Part shown: in pieces, positions 54,236 through 62,585 of the stretch
Position numbering within the stretch: the stretch's first letter is position 1
Layout: each line of letters starts with the position of its first letter
Assembly (NCBI RefSeq): GCF_000739575.1
Contig: NZ_BBJO01000016.1
Span: 1 to 64,000, forward strand
Origin: Halobellus rufus
GTDB taxonomy: Archaea > Halobacteriota > Halobacteria > Halobacteriales > Haloferacaceae
Reading direction: 5' to 3'
Length of the DNA stretch: 64,000 nt
Notes under the pieces: model-generated
Databases searched by the model: none
What the model saw: the letters and a program-made list of their open reading frames with translations, nothing else
Told to the model about the DNA's origin: nothing
Translations under genes and position numbers: made by a program

Positions 54236-55357
54236 ATGGCTGAGTCCAATCGTGAAGACATTACTATAAGTCAATTGCTTGAAAAGAGTGCCCAATCTGC
54301 GCTCAATATTCAGCGAGAGGATGGGTCTTTTCCAGCAGGACGGAATTATACTTATGATGAACCAGAGACACCTGTTCGAACAACATCACACTGGGCAGTA
54401 ACCCTATCAGAAGTATACAAAATAACAGGTGCGGATAAATTCCAGGAAGCCGCAAATGCAGCTTTAGACTATCTTCTTAGTGACGAAGTTCGGCCATACG
54501 GGTATACTTTTCACTGTCGAAAGACCACAAACAAAGACCAATGCAATGGGATAGTCGGACAGGGAGGTCCGATTAGGGCGCTTGGACACGCAGGATCAAT
54601 ACTTGGGAGAGAGGATGCAATCGAAACCGCCTTAAAAGTATATACACTTCATCCGTTTGACGAAGACCTCGGGTTATGGGAACGTGTTGAAATCAATGGT
54701 AAGAAACTCTCGTTTGATAGGACCCTTAATCACCAAATTCTGTTTGCAGCCTCCAGTAGCAAACTAGCTTCAGAATCAAACTTAGTTGCCGATCAGATTG
54801 AGACCTTTCTCAATAATTTAGAATCAAATATGCGCCTTCATTCGAATGGCCTAATTAAACACTATATTCGGCCACCACCGACTGATATTATAAAAAAGGT
54901 GTTCTATACACCGCGTCATTACGAAATGATCGTAAATGAATTGGTTTACCACTACTACTCGCGATCGTATGAACGAAGAAAGAAAGAACGAGGATATCAC
55001 ACAGTAAACCTCTCCGCGTTATCTCGTCTCAAACGTTCCTTTGAGAATCATAGTGTGTGGGAGAGCGATAAGATCAAACAATGTCTAAAATTTTTGCTAG
55101 CTAACAAGGAGGAACTTCTTGCAAAAGAAGATACTAAACATGGCTCAGGCTTGCCAGGTATTGCAACCGCAAAAACATTGTACTGGCTCCAAAACAGAAG
55201 TGCCGAAGAACTAACGGAATTAGTGAGTAGAGACATTTCCGAAAATGTAAATAGGAAATCATATTTACTGAATGCTGGTGGCTCTAACTTGCATAACCAA
55301 GCCGCACGAATATCGCTACTCGTTGAGTTCCCTAATATAAAGCTATCCCTTAAATAG
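54236..55357 (+). CDS. Alpha/alpha-toroid-like protein of the glycan cassette
   Basis: A 373-residue protein with strongly AT-rich codons. It appears as repeated helical hairpins: SQLLEKSAQSALNIQREDGSF, then TSHWAVTLSEVYKITG, NGIVGQGGPIRALGHAG, LNHQILFAASSSKLA, and a C-terminal NKEELLAKEDTKHGSGLPGIATAKTLYWLQ. The pattern resembles (alpha/alpha)6 toroids found in glycan epimerases, lyases and hydrolases, with conserved-looking aromatic, His and Gly positions facing a central cavity. No signal peptide is present, so it is cytoplasmic. The gene lies 80 bp before a polysaccharide pyruvyl transferase, so it probably acts on the same sugar. Function is otherwise unknown. Confidence 0.65.
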   Translation: MAESNREDITISQLLEKSAQSALNIQREDGSFPAGRNYTYDEPETPVRTTSHWAVTLSEVYKITGADKFQEAANAALDYLLSDEVRPYGYTFHCRKTTNKDQCNGIVGQGGPIRALGHAGSILGREDAIETALKVYTLHPFDEDLGLWERVEINGKKLSFDRTLNHQILFAASSSKLASESNLVADQIETFLNNLESNMRLHSNGLIKHYIRPPPTDIIKKVFYTPRHYEMIVNELVYHYYSRSYERRKKERGYHTVNLSALSRLKRSFENHSVWESDKIKQCLKFLLANKEELLAKEDTKHGSGLPGIATAKTLYWLQNRSAEELTELVSRDISENVNRKSYLLNAGGSNLHNQAARISLLVEFPNIKLSLK

Positions 55358-55437
55358 GCTTGTTGTACCGATCGAGGTGGCACTGAGAGCATCCTAGAAT
55401 TATAAAAAGCTTTTTCTTCAATTATACTAAAACAAGG

Positions 55438-56742
55438 ATGATGGGTTCCAAAAAAAGGGTTACCGTTGTCGATGCTTATCACGATTCTGATCGGGGGGGT
55501 GCAGGCATTCTAGCAGGCGTGATTGACACCCTGCATCATATCGAAAACGAGGAAGAATCGGATATTGCAATAGATGTCGTGTATCGATTCTCTGATGGTG
55601 ATTCTCGATTTGCAGATGCGGACAGACACACCAGTGTGCGGTATCCTGACGTCCAGACACACGGACAGACGATTTCGACTAGCTGGCCCGATAAGTTCCC
55701 AATAAATTACATATATGCCTTGAAGATGGTCCTTACTTCGTTGGTGGTACTTGTTCTGCCCCAATTATCCAAACGCTCTGGTGTTCACGCAATCAGAAAT
55801 TCGGATTATGTTATTAGTAAAGGCGGCCATTTTTATCAGTTTCAAGACAACAACTCACTTCGTTCCTACTTTTCAGCATATCACAAGCTGTACACTCTCC
55901 TACTAACAATTAGACTACAAAAACCACTAGCTATTGTTTCACATTCATTCGGCCCATTCAACAACTATGCCGCAAGAATTCTCATAAAATACGTGCTACG
56001 TCACGCATCGTATACAAGTGCAAGAGAAGTTCGCTCGCTTGATATCATTGAACAGTTAGGAGGGGACCGGTACAATTTAAACGCAGATACAGCCTTTGCA
56101 ATGGATCTTGAGGTCAATGAGGGTGCCAAAAAGATAATTAATGAGAATTCACTTACAGAAAAGGACTTTGCCGTCTTGACAGCACGCCAGTGGGACTTTC
56201 CGAACTACGATCGAGCGGAAGTTCCACAACTTTACGACGATTATCTTTCCGAAATGGCAGAACTTGCGGATTGGCTTGTGGCCGAGGAATACGTGACAAA
56301 CATTGCTCTAGTCGTACACAATAATGGTACACACCAGCCTCATGAAGATGACAGCAAGCCTGTAAATAGTATCTGTAGACGAATGAATCACTCCAACAGT
56401 ACCATAATTATTGATGATGATCTCTCTCCCCAAACACAGTCCGAACTATACGGCAAATCGAAGTTGATGATCGGAACGCGAATGCACTCTGCAATCTTTT
56501 CGTTTGTAGGAGGTGCACCAGCGCTTGCAATCTCTTATACTCACAAAACTGAAGGAATTATGGCTATGCTCGGATTGAGTCGGTACGTCGTACAAATTGG
56601 AACTATGAATCGCGAAAAGGCAAAGAAACGACTCAAAGAGATCATCAAGAATCGCGAGAGTATAACCAACCAGTCGTCTGAACGCATTACTATACTTAAA
56701 AAAGAACTTACTTCGGATATCAAATCACATATCTCGCAGTAG
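55438..56742 (+). CDS. Polysaccharide pyruvyl transferase family protein
   Basis: A 434-residue protein of the CsaB/WcaK family. Signatures: DAYHDSDRGGAGILAG at the N-terminus, YVISKGGHFYQF, AIVSHSFGPFNN, and LMIGTRMHSAIFSFVGGAPALAISYTHK in the C-terminal domain, with donor-binding residues in GTRMHS. It transfers pyruvate from phosphoenolpyruvate to a sugar, making a ketal that adds negative charge. In haloarchaea this would modify an N-glycan or polysaccharide. Start ATG 55438 (or 55441). Gene order suggests a module with the neighbours at 54236 and 56759. Confidence 0.9.
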   Translation: MMGSKKRVTVVDAYHDSDRGGAGILAGVIDTLHHIENEEESDIAIDVVYRFSDGDSRFADADRHTSVRYPDVQTHGQTISTSWPDKFPINYIYALKMVLTSLVVLVLPQLSKRSGVHAIRNSDYVISKGGHFYQFQDNNSLRSYFSAYHKLYTLLLTIRLQKPLAIVSHSFGPFNNYAARILIKYVLRHASYTSAREVRSLDIIEQLGGDRYNLNADTAFAMDLEVNEGAKKIINENSLTEKDFAVLTARQWDFPNYDRAEVPQLYDDYLSEMAELADWLVAEEYVTNIALVVHNNGTHQPHEDDSKPVNSICRRMNHSNSTIIIDDDLSPQTQSELYGKSKLMIGTRMHSAIFSFVGGAPALAISYTHKTEGIMAMLGLSRYVVQIGTMNREKAKKRLKEIIKNRESITNQSSERITILKKELTSDIKSHISQ

Positions 56743-56758
56743 AAACTTATACAGAACA

Positions 56759-58597
56759 ATGGTTGGTTTCAGTGCTTTATTTAGCTCACAAACGGATATT
56801 GAATCTCCCAAGAATTTAATTAATGATCATCTCTGTTGGACTGGAAATGAAATAGCATATGATTACTCTGGAGAAAAGGCAGAAGTTTCAATTTCATTCC
56901 ACGAATATTTCTCAGAAAGACAGCCTGTAACGGCCAGAGAAGACGTGTTTATCTGGATTTGGGGAGATCTCAAAGGCTATGAAATCGGGGATAAATATCA
57001 ATCACGGGATGAGAGTATGGGAAAGGCCGAACTGTGTACAAAACTATACAACAAGTTCGGGCTAGATTTTGTGAGCAAATTAAACGGTGAGTTTGCAGGT
57101 ATCATTTACGATCGTCAATCGGAGATTGTGCACGCCTTTACCGACCAATTAGGGTCAAGACCAATCTACGTAGCCCGCGGAGATGATAACGAACTCGTCT
57201 TATCCACGCAAATTCAGCTCATCCCTGAATACTCTAGTATCACCACGTCGCTCAACGAAGCATACCTGTGTGAATATATCTGTTATAACCGGGTTTTTGG
57301 AATTCACACACCATTTGAAGGTGTACAAAAAATTCCCCCTGGGTCAATACTGACGTTTGACCTTCAAGAACAAGGTCAACAACAGACCCAATATTGGTAT
57401 CCATCACTCAAACCCTGCAAGAAAAGTTATAATGAAATAGTCCGAGAGTTCATTGAAATATTTCGAAAATCATTACACGAATGTATTGATCCTAGAAAAA
57501 ATTATGGTCTAATGCTGAGTGGTGGTAGTGATTCCCGGCTGATTTTGTCTATTTATAATAATTTGATCTCATTCCACATTTGTGATTGGATGAATAGAGA
57601 AGCTCGCCTAGCCCAACGTGTAGCAGATACGGCAAATAGTGAATTTCATCTATTACAACGTAATGATTCGTACTATAGTGATATAATTAACATATCGAGC
57701 AATATAAACAATTTCAATGGATTTTTCCAAGAAGGACACGCATTAGGATTTCAAGAAGAGGTCACAAACAACGTCGATGTAATGTTATTGGGAATGTTTA
57801 GCGACGCTCTATTTAAAGATCATCTCTTCCCGCTTAAAGAATTTAATATACTAAATAATATGGTCTTTTTACCTATGAAAAAAGAGGTAGATACGCTTGA
57901 CAAATATCTGAATTTGATGAGCAAATCTGTTCCAGATTACTACGAAGACTTTGACACGACAAGAGAAATTCTTGAAGATAACATCTCCTCTAATAATAAA
58001 ATAAACCACCACGGAATCAATTACAATGGTCTTTCGGACCTCGTGCAACAAGCCAGTTATTATCCTCTTACTAATGATCCAGATTATTTTCACTACCAGA
58101 GTTCTCTTCAGTTAGCGCCTCATCGAACTCCTTTCTTGGATAAACGTATGATTGAATTTCACCTAACTATTCCAAACCAATACCGACTCAGAAAGGATAT
58201 TATCAATGATGCTATTTCAATATTAGATTCTGATTTGGCTAAAATACCACACTCCTCGACGTTAACGCCTTTGAATTATCCCTACTTTGTTCATTGGATA
58301 ATGAATAATATACGGAAATTTAAGGAGAAATATTTCCCAAACGATGCACCGCGCCCTTATCTGACGGATTCCCCATGGCCCGATTATTCGAAACTTCTTC
58401 AATATGATATATTCGGCGATAGAGAAATAGAAACCATTCAAGAAAACATCCAATCTCTGCCGAATGTGGATGTATCAGCATTCAATCACTTGTATAAGGA
58501 GGTCTCGGACGGTAGTGGGGACTGGCAAGACGTTTACTCTATACTCACACTTGGTTATATGCCTGCGATAAATACGATTTCGAAATATCATTCATAA
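56759..58597 (+). CDS. Asparagine-synthase-like amidotransferase without glutaminase Cys
   Basis: A 612-residue AsnB-like protein. The C-terminal half has the ATP-pyrophosphatase loop SGGSDSRL at residues 254-261 and a typical synthase domain. The N-terminal half keeps the Ntn fold (ELCTKLYNKFGLDFVSKLNGEFAGIIYD, then TDQLGSRPIYVA), but begins MVGFSALF where glutamine-dependent enzymes have MCG: the catalytic Cys2 is Val. It therefore should not use glutamine and may take ammonia or another nucleophile. In polysaccharide loci such enzymes amidate uronic acids. Codon use is very AT-rich, like its two upstream neighbours, and the three genes are 16 and 80 bp apart. Confidence 0.85.
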   Translation: MVGFSALFSSQTDIESPKNLINDHLCWTGNEIAYDYSGEKAEVSISFHEYFSERQPVTAREDVFIWIWGDLKGYEIGDKYQSRDESMGKAELCTKLYNKFGLDFVSKLNGEFAGIIYDRQSEIVHAFTDQLGSRPIYVARGDDNELVLSTQIQLIPEYSSITTSLNEAYLCEYICYNRVFGIHTPFEGVQKIPPGSILTFDLQEQGQQQTQYWYPSLKPCKKSYNEIVREFIEIFRKSLHECIDPRKNYGLMLSGGSDSRLILSIYNNLISFHICDWMNREARLAQRVADTANSEFHLLQRNDSYYSDIINISSNINNFNGFFQEGHALGFQEEVTNNVDVMLLGMFSDALFKDHLFPLKEFNILNNMVFLPMKKEVDTLDKYLNLMSKSVPDYYEDFDTTREILEDNISSNNKINHHGINYNGLSDLVQQASYYPLTNDPDYFHYQSSLQLAPHRTPFLDKRMIEFHLTIPNQYRLRKDIINDAISILDSDLAKIPHSSTLTPLNYPYFVHWIMNNIRKFKEKYFPNDAPRPYLTDSPWPDYSKLLQYDIFGDREIETIQENIQSLPNVDVSAFNHLYKEVSDGSGDWQDVYSILTLGYMPAINTISKYHS

Positions 58598-58628
58598 AAT
58601 ATTTCACCGACTAGAGATAGTGATCCCA

Positions 58629-59540
58629 ATGAACACAGTGACGTCTATCTCAGTCATAATACCTGTCTACAACGATTCTGAAGGGATCCGGACGACCCTC
58701 AACGCACTCGTTTCGCAAACAGCTTATGACTACGAGATCCTGCCAGTCGACAACAATTCAACGGACCAAACGAGGGAAGTGATTGCTGAATTTGTTACCA
58801 GCAATCCGGATATTGTTTGGCCACTTGAAGAGACTAATCGCCAGTCATCCTATGCCGCACGAAACACCGGGATTGAATATGCTTCAGGTGACGTTCTTCT
58901 TTTTCTGGATGCCAATATGTGGGTCACAGACACTTGGGTTGATGGAATGACCACTACTCTTGAAACCCGCGGTTGTGACTACCTCGGTTGTGATGTCAAA
59001 CTCGTCGCGAACGACGAACCAACCTTCACCGAACGCTACGAACAGGCCTTCTCTTTCCCGGTCCAGACCTATCTCGATAACAAGCACTTCGCTCCGACCT
59101 GCGCTCTCGCTGTTCGACGTGAAGTTTTCGATAAAATAGGCCTTTTCGACGAACATCTTGAATCAGGTGGTGACAAGGAATTTGGCCAGCGCGTGCATCG
59201 AGTAGGCTTCGAACAGTGCTATACCAGCAATGTAACCGCTTATCACCCGGCACGCAACTCATGGGACGCACTCAAATCGAAAGCACTCCGAATCGGGCGT
59301 GGACGAGCACAAATGCGTAAATACCACCCTGAAGTTGGCACATATCATCATCCTCTACACCCAATTAATTACGTCCCACCGAGTCCATTCCGTCTCAGAC
59401 GACGTTTCTCCGGTTATAGTACGTCACCCCTAACGCTTGTCGGTTTCTATCTTCTGGAATTCGTCCTGAAGCTCACGCAGACATACGGAATGATCCACGA
59501 ATCACTCGCACTACTCCGTACTGAACGAGAGAAAGACTGA
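58629..59540 (+). CDS. Glycosyltransferase family 2 (first of tandem pair)
   Basis: A 303-residue GT-A-fold enzyme starting at ATG 58629 (a GTG at 58620 is also possible). Motifs: SVIIPVYNDSEG, PVDNNSTDQT, the DxD-like metal site FLDANMWV, and CALAVRREVFDKIGLFDE. It transfers a nucleotide-activated sugar to a lipid-linked glycan on the cytosolic face. The C-terminal LLEFVLKLTQTYG helix may contact the membrane. Its stop overlaps the next start by one base (TGATG), so the pair is co-translated. Composition returns toward GC-rich from here. Confidence 0.9.
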   Translation: MNTVTSISVIIPVYNDSEGIRTTLNALVSQTAYDYEILPVDNNSTDQTREVIAEFVTSNPDIVWPLEETNRQSSYAARNTGIEYASGDVLLFLDANMWVTDTWVDGMTTTLETRGCDYLGCDVKLVANDEPTFTERYEQAFSFPVQTYLDNKHFAPTCALAVRREVFDKIGLFDEHLESGGDKEFGQRVHRVGFEQCYTSNVTAYHPARNSWDALKSKALRIGRGRAQMRKYHPEVGTYHHPLHPINYVPPSPFRLRRRFSGYSTSPLTLVGFYLLEFVLKLTQTYGMIHESLALLRTEREKD

Positions 59541-60415
59541 TGATTTCAATTCTTGTCCCCGTCTATAACGATCCAGAAGGAGTTCAGATAACTATCGAAT
59601 CACTTCTTAACCAAACGGTGGATCGACAATACCAGGTTTTTGTCGTGGACAACAATTCAACTGACCGCACTCTCGAAGTTGTGCAGTCCCACGACGACAA
59701 AATCAACCTTCTTGTCGAAGACGAAATCCAAGGCTCCTACGCCGCCCGCAACAAGGGCATCAAAAACATCGAGAGCGGTGTAATAGCTTTCCTTGACGCC
59801 GATGAAACTATCGACGAAAACTGGCTCGAAAAAGCCATAGCAGCAATGAACGAACAGGACGTCGATTACCTCGGGTGCAACGTTGAATTGACTCTTCCGG
59901 AGGACACCCTTGTCGGCCGCTACAATGCTCGTACCGGATTTCCCGTCAAACAGTATCTCGAGGAGGAACACTACGCTCCTACCTGTGCTCTTCTCATCCG
60001 AAGAGACGTCTTCGAGGACGTCGGCCCATTCGACGCACGACTTATTTCCGGCGGCGACATCGAGTTCGGCCAGCGCGTCCACGAGGCCGGATATGAGCAA
60101 GGATACGCCGAGGACGCGGTCGTCTACCACCCGGCTCGAACCAGATTCAAACCCCTCGCGAAGAAGAACTTCCGCGTCGGCCGCGGCTTCTGCCAGAAGC
60201 AACGCTACTACCCCGAGCGTTACGGGAACCCCGGGATCCCGCCGACACCAACCGGTTCCGGGACCAATGAGAACGCTGACGATCCCGAAACGGTCACTAC
60301 GCGTCTGGCCTTCGCTTTCCTCTCGGTTGCGATGCTCGCCTGCCGCGGCTTAGGCTACTACTACGAATTCTTTTTCGGCCAGAAACGAGATGACATCCCG
60401 GCCCCTACGAATTAG
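59540..60415 (+). CDS. Glycosyltransferase family 2 (second of tandem pair)
   Basis: A 291-residue paralogue of the preceding enzyme. The match is clear in SILVPVYNDPEG, VDNNSTDRTLEVV, GSYAARNKGIKN, FLDADETID and CALLIRRDVFEDVGPFD. The pair probably arose by duplication and adds successive sugars of the same glycan. Its 3' end overlaps the convergent AglG-like gene by 11 bp (60405-60415). The last 45 residues are Ala/Leu-rich and probably membrane-associated. Confidence 0.9.
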   Translation: MISILVPVYNDPEGVQITIESLLNQTVDRQYQVFVVDNNSTDRTLEVVQSHDDKINLLVEDEIQGSYAARNKGIKNIESGVIAFLDADETIDENWLEKAIAAMNEQDVDYLGCNVELTLPEDTLVGRYNARTGFPVKQYLEEEHYAPTCALLIRRDVFEDVGPFDARLISGGDIEFGQRVHEAGYEQGYAEDAVVYHPARTRFKPLAKKNFRVGRGFCQKQRYYPERYGNPGIPPTPTGSGTNENADDPETVTTRLAFAFLSVAMLACRGLGYYYEFFFGQKRDDIPAPTN

Positions 60416-61343
60416 CCTTTGCCACGACGTCCGGCGTCACTATCGCGTACAGATACCCCAGTCCCACAGCACTGGTAAATACGAAGATAGACGCCAACTG
60501 CTTTACCCCCGACATCGACGGCGACTGAACCAGTTCTTTCACCCGCTTCGGCACAAAGTGCGTCAACAACTGCTTCAAATACGCGCTCTTGTCGTCGGGC
60601 GCGTCCGGATACAGCAGATCCATCACGCGCTTTGAGTAGCCCTGCCAGAACGACCGGAACACCAGCCACCGAAATTCCCCGCGATACTCGAACAGTTTGT
60701 GGTGCACCACCGCATCCTCGGTGAAGACCATTCCCTTCCCATACTCCTCTAACAACCGAATTCCCACAGGGGCCTCGTGGGCCTGCAGGTGCTTGTCTCC
60801 CTTTCGACCTGTATTCGGATCGTAGCCACCAACTTCCAAGAATTCCTCTCGACGGTACGAGATGTTTGAACCGTAGGTGTTCCGAACTTCTTCACCATCC
60901 TCGGCGAATCCGGGCTCCACACACCCTACAAGCCAGTAGAACTCTTCGGGGAAGAAATCGGGTTTCTCGGTCTGCCAGTCGGCCCTCACATCGCCGCCGA
61001 CCGCAATTGCGTCCGACGACTCATAGACATCCACTAGCCGCTGCACCCAGGCCGGTTCGGCGGTCGCGTCGTCGTCGATGAACGCGACGATCTCTCCTGA
61101 CGCCAGCTCCGCGCCCTTCGTCCGGCTGAATGAGATGCCTCGGTTCTCTGCGTTGTTGTGGACGATGACGTTTTCCTCGCGGCCGAAGTCCGACTGCACG
61201 CGCTCATACACTGTAGGGTTGCCGTCGACGACGAGGACGATCTCCAACGGCTCGTACTTCTGGGTGAGCACGCTCTCGACGCACTCCGAAAACGCCTCGT
61301 AGCGATCCATCGAGTACGTGCAGACGACGACGGAGACCTTCAT
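60405..61343 (-). CDS. aglG: GT2 glycosyltransferase, AglG-like
   Basis: A 312-residue glycosyltransferase starting MKVSVVVCTYSMDRYEAF at 61343. Motifs: VVCTY, VVDGNPTVYE, FIDDDATAEP (DxD metal site) and NTYGSNISYRREEFLEVGGYDPNTGRKGD. The whole protein strongly resembles what I remember of Haloferax AglG, which adds the second sugar (a hexuronic acid) to the dolichyl-phosphate glycan. A C-terminal hydrophobic helix (VKQLASIFVFTSAVGLGYLYAIV) anchors it. AglF upstream in the locus would supply UDP-sugar. The 11-bp tail overlap with the convergent GT2 gene is unusual. Confidence 0.85.
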   Translation of the reverse strand: MKVSVVVCTYSMDRYEAFSECVESVLTQKYEPLEIVLVVDGNPTVYERVQSDFGREENVIVHNNAENRGISFSRTKGAELASGEIVAFIDDDATAEPAWVQRLVDVYESSDAIAVGGDVRADWQTEKPDFFPEEFYWLVGCVEPGFAEDGEEVRNTYGSNISYRREEFLEVGGYDPNTGRKGDKHLQAHEAPVGIRLLEEYGKGMVFTEDAVVHHKLFEYRGEFRWLVFRSFWQGYSKRVMDLLYPDAPDDKSAYLKQLLTHFVPKRVKELVQSPSMSGVKQLASIFVFTSAVGLGYLYAIVTPDVVAKANS

Positions 61344-61810
61344 TGGGGCACAGGTCTTCGAAGTCGCGAATAAGGATTGTGTTTCGATACCGAATTCCGC
61401 GCGCGGCTGCCTGTAGGCACTCTCCAAGATGAGGAGGTGCCGTTCTTTGATCGCGTGAATTCAGGGTTGCCTCACGTCTTAAACGAGTATATTCCAAGCA
61501 ACGCGGCCCCCTCGACTGCTAGGCTGACCTCACTATTTTCCTAATCGGGGTCTCGCTTCGAAGGCTGCTATTCGCTGGAGTATTCGTTGAGCGGCTCCCA
61601 CTCCTTTCGCATCAACTCGAAGACGTTCTGCTTGAGTGTCTGTCGCGATCTGGCTTTTCCGCTTTTAATTATCCACAAGCGTGTTCGACTCTACGGAGAG
61701 TGTCTCTCGGATCCCCTTGGTGCTGCGTAACGGCTGTTCTTTTGTATTCGCTTGATTCCATAGTGACAAATGACAACTCTTAATGAACTCGTTTCACGAT
61801 TTGCGGGAAT
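61344..61810. other. 467-bp gap with a degraded coding remnant
   Basis: Intergenic between the AglG-like gene and the membrane protein at 61811. On the minus strand from about 61660 to the stop at 61568 there is a coding-like fragment (SRQTLKQNVFELMRKEW then EPLNEYSSE) with no start and with a frame break upstream near 61665, where IRETLSVESNTLVDN reads in another frame. It is the C-terminal end of some lost gene; the family was not recognised. CTTAATG near 61778 is a TATA element for 61811. Confidence 0.4.
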
Positions 61811-62572
61811 ATGTCCCTGAATATTGGTTCCGCGGTCACGAACGGCCTTGGTCGAGTCGTTAATCGAAATGGCGGGATATTACTTCTAGTTGCAGCAGTA
61901 CTCGGTGTTTTGTGGCAACTCCTCGTCAACAGCATTTTCGTTCAGATGCTTCCCTCCGATTTTCCGGGCTCCCTTGGATTAACGATTGATCTGCCTTTTG
62001 GAATTCTAGCTGTTAGTGGCCTTCTCGTGTTCGTTCTCCTTTCGTACCTCACGATAGTTGCCATAAGAACGTTCGTTGCTGGCGAAACGACTCAAATCCC
62101 AAGTGAGTTCCTTCAGCGTCGAATTCCGTGGGTTCTCGCTAATCTCATCGTGGGCGGTATCGTGTTCACTCTCCTCCTTTTCATCGGAACGCTACTCTTC
62201 GTTATTCCGGGTATCATCGTCTACCTCTCGTTACTTTTTATGACCGTCTACATCGCCGTTAATGACGAGAATTTCCTTAGTGCGATGAGCAGTAGTTGGC
62301 ATCTCACCCGTGGAAGTTGGATTCGACTCTTCGTTCTCCTTGCAATCATCATCGTTCCCACGATGGTCGTATTTGGAGTTCTCTCAGTAGTATTCTCGAT
62401 CGTATTCGGCCCTAGTTCAATGGCTTCGCAGATCGTTACCGGCCTGATTTCATTGCCATTTAGCATTCTTATCCTCGGCATTTTAGCCGACGCATTCGTC
62501 CAACTTCAAGAAGAGCAACACGAAACATCGACTGAATCGGCTACAGTGGACCGTTCCACAACTGAATATTAA
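61811..62572 (+). CDS. Haloarchaeal multi-pass membrane protein (DUF7847-like)
   Basis: A 253-residue protein with about six transmembrane helices (near residues 22-45, 60-85, 108-130, 132-155, 175-200 and 215-235). An N-terminal amphipathic segment with GLGRVVNRNGGILLLV and a central LSLLFMTVYIAVNDENFLSAMSSSWHLTRG resemble a widespread haloarchaeal membrane family of unknown function. The C-terminus is acidic and Ser/Thr-rich. No transporter signature was found. It is adjacent and convergent to the surface glycoprotein at 62586. Confidence 0.75.
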   Translation: MSLNIGSAVTNGLGRVVNRNGGILLLVAAVLGVLWQLLVNSIFVQMLPSDFPGSLGLTIDLPFGILAVSGLLVFVLLSYLTIVAIRTFVAGETTQIPSEFLQRRIPWVLANLIVGGIVFTLLLFIGTLLFVIPGIIVYLSLLFMTVYIAVNDENFLSAMSSSWHLTRGSWIRLFVLLAIIIVPTMVVFGVLSVVFSIVFGPSSMASQIVTGLISLPFSILILGILADAFVQLQEEQHETSTESATVDRSTTEY

Positions 62573-62585
62573 AAAAATTGAAATC

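Noticed and set aside
60866-61081. Plus-strand frame opposite aglG
   Set aside because: Arg/His-rich shadow of the AglG-like gene with no start context.
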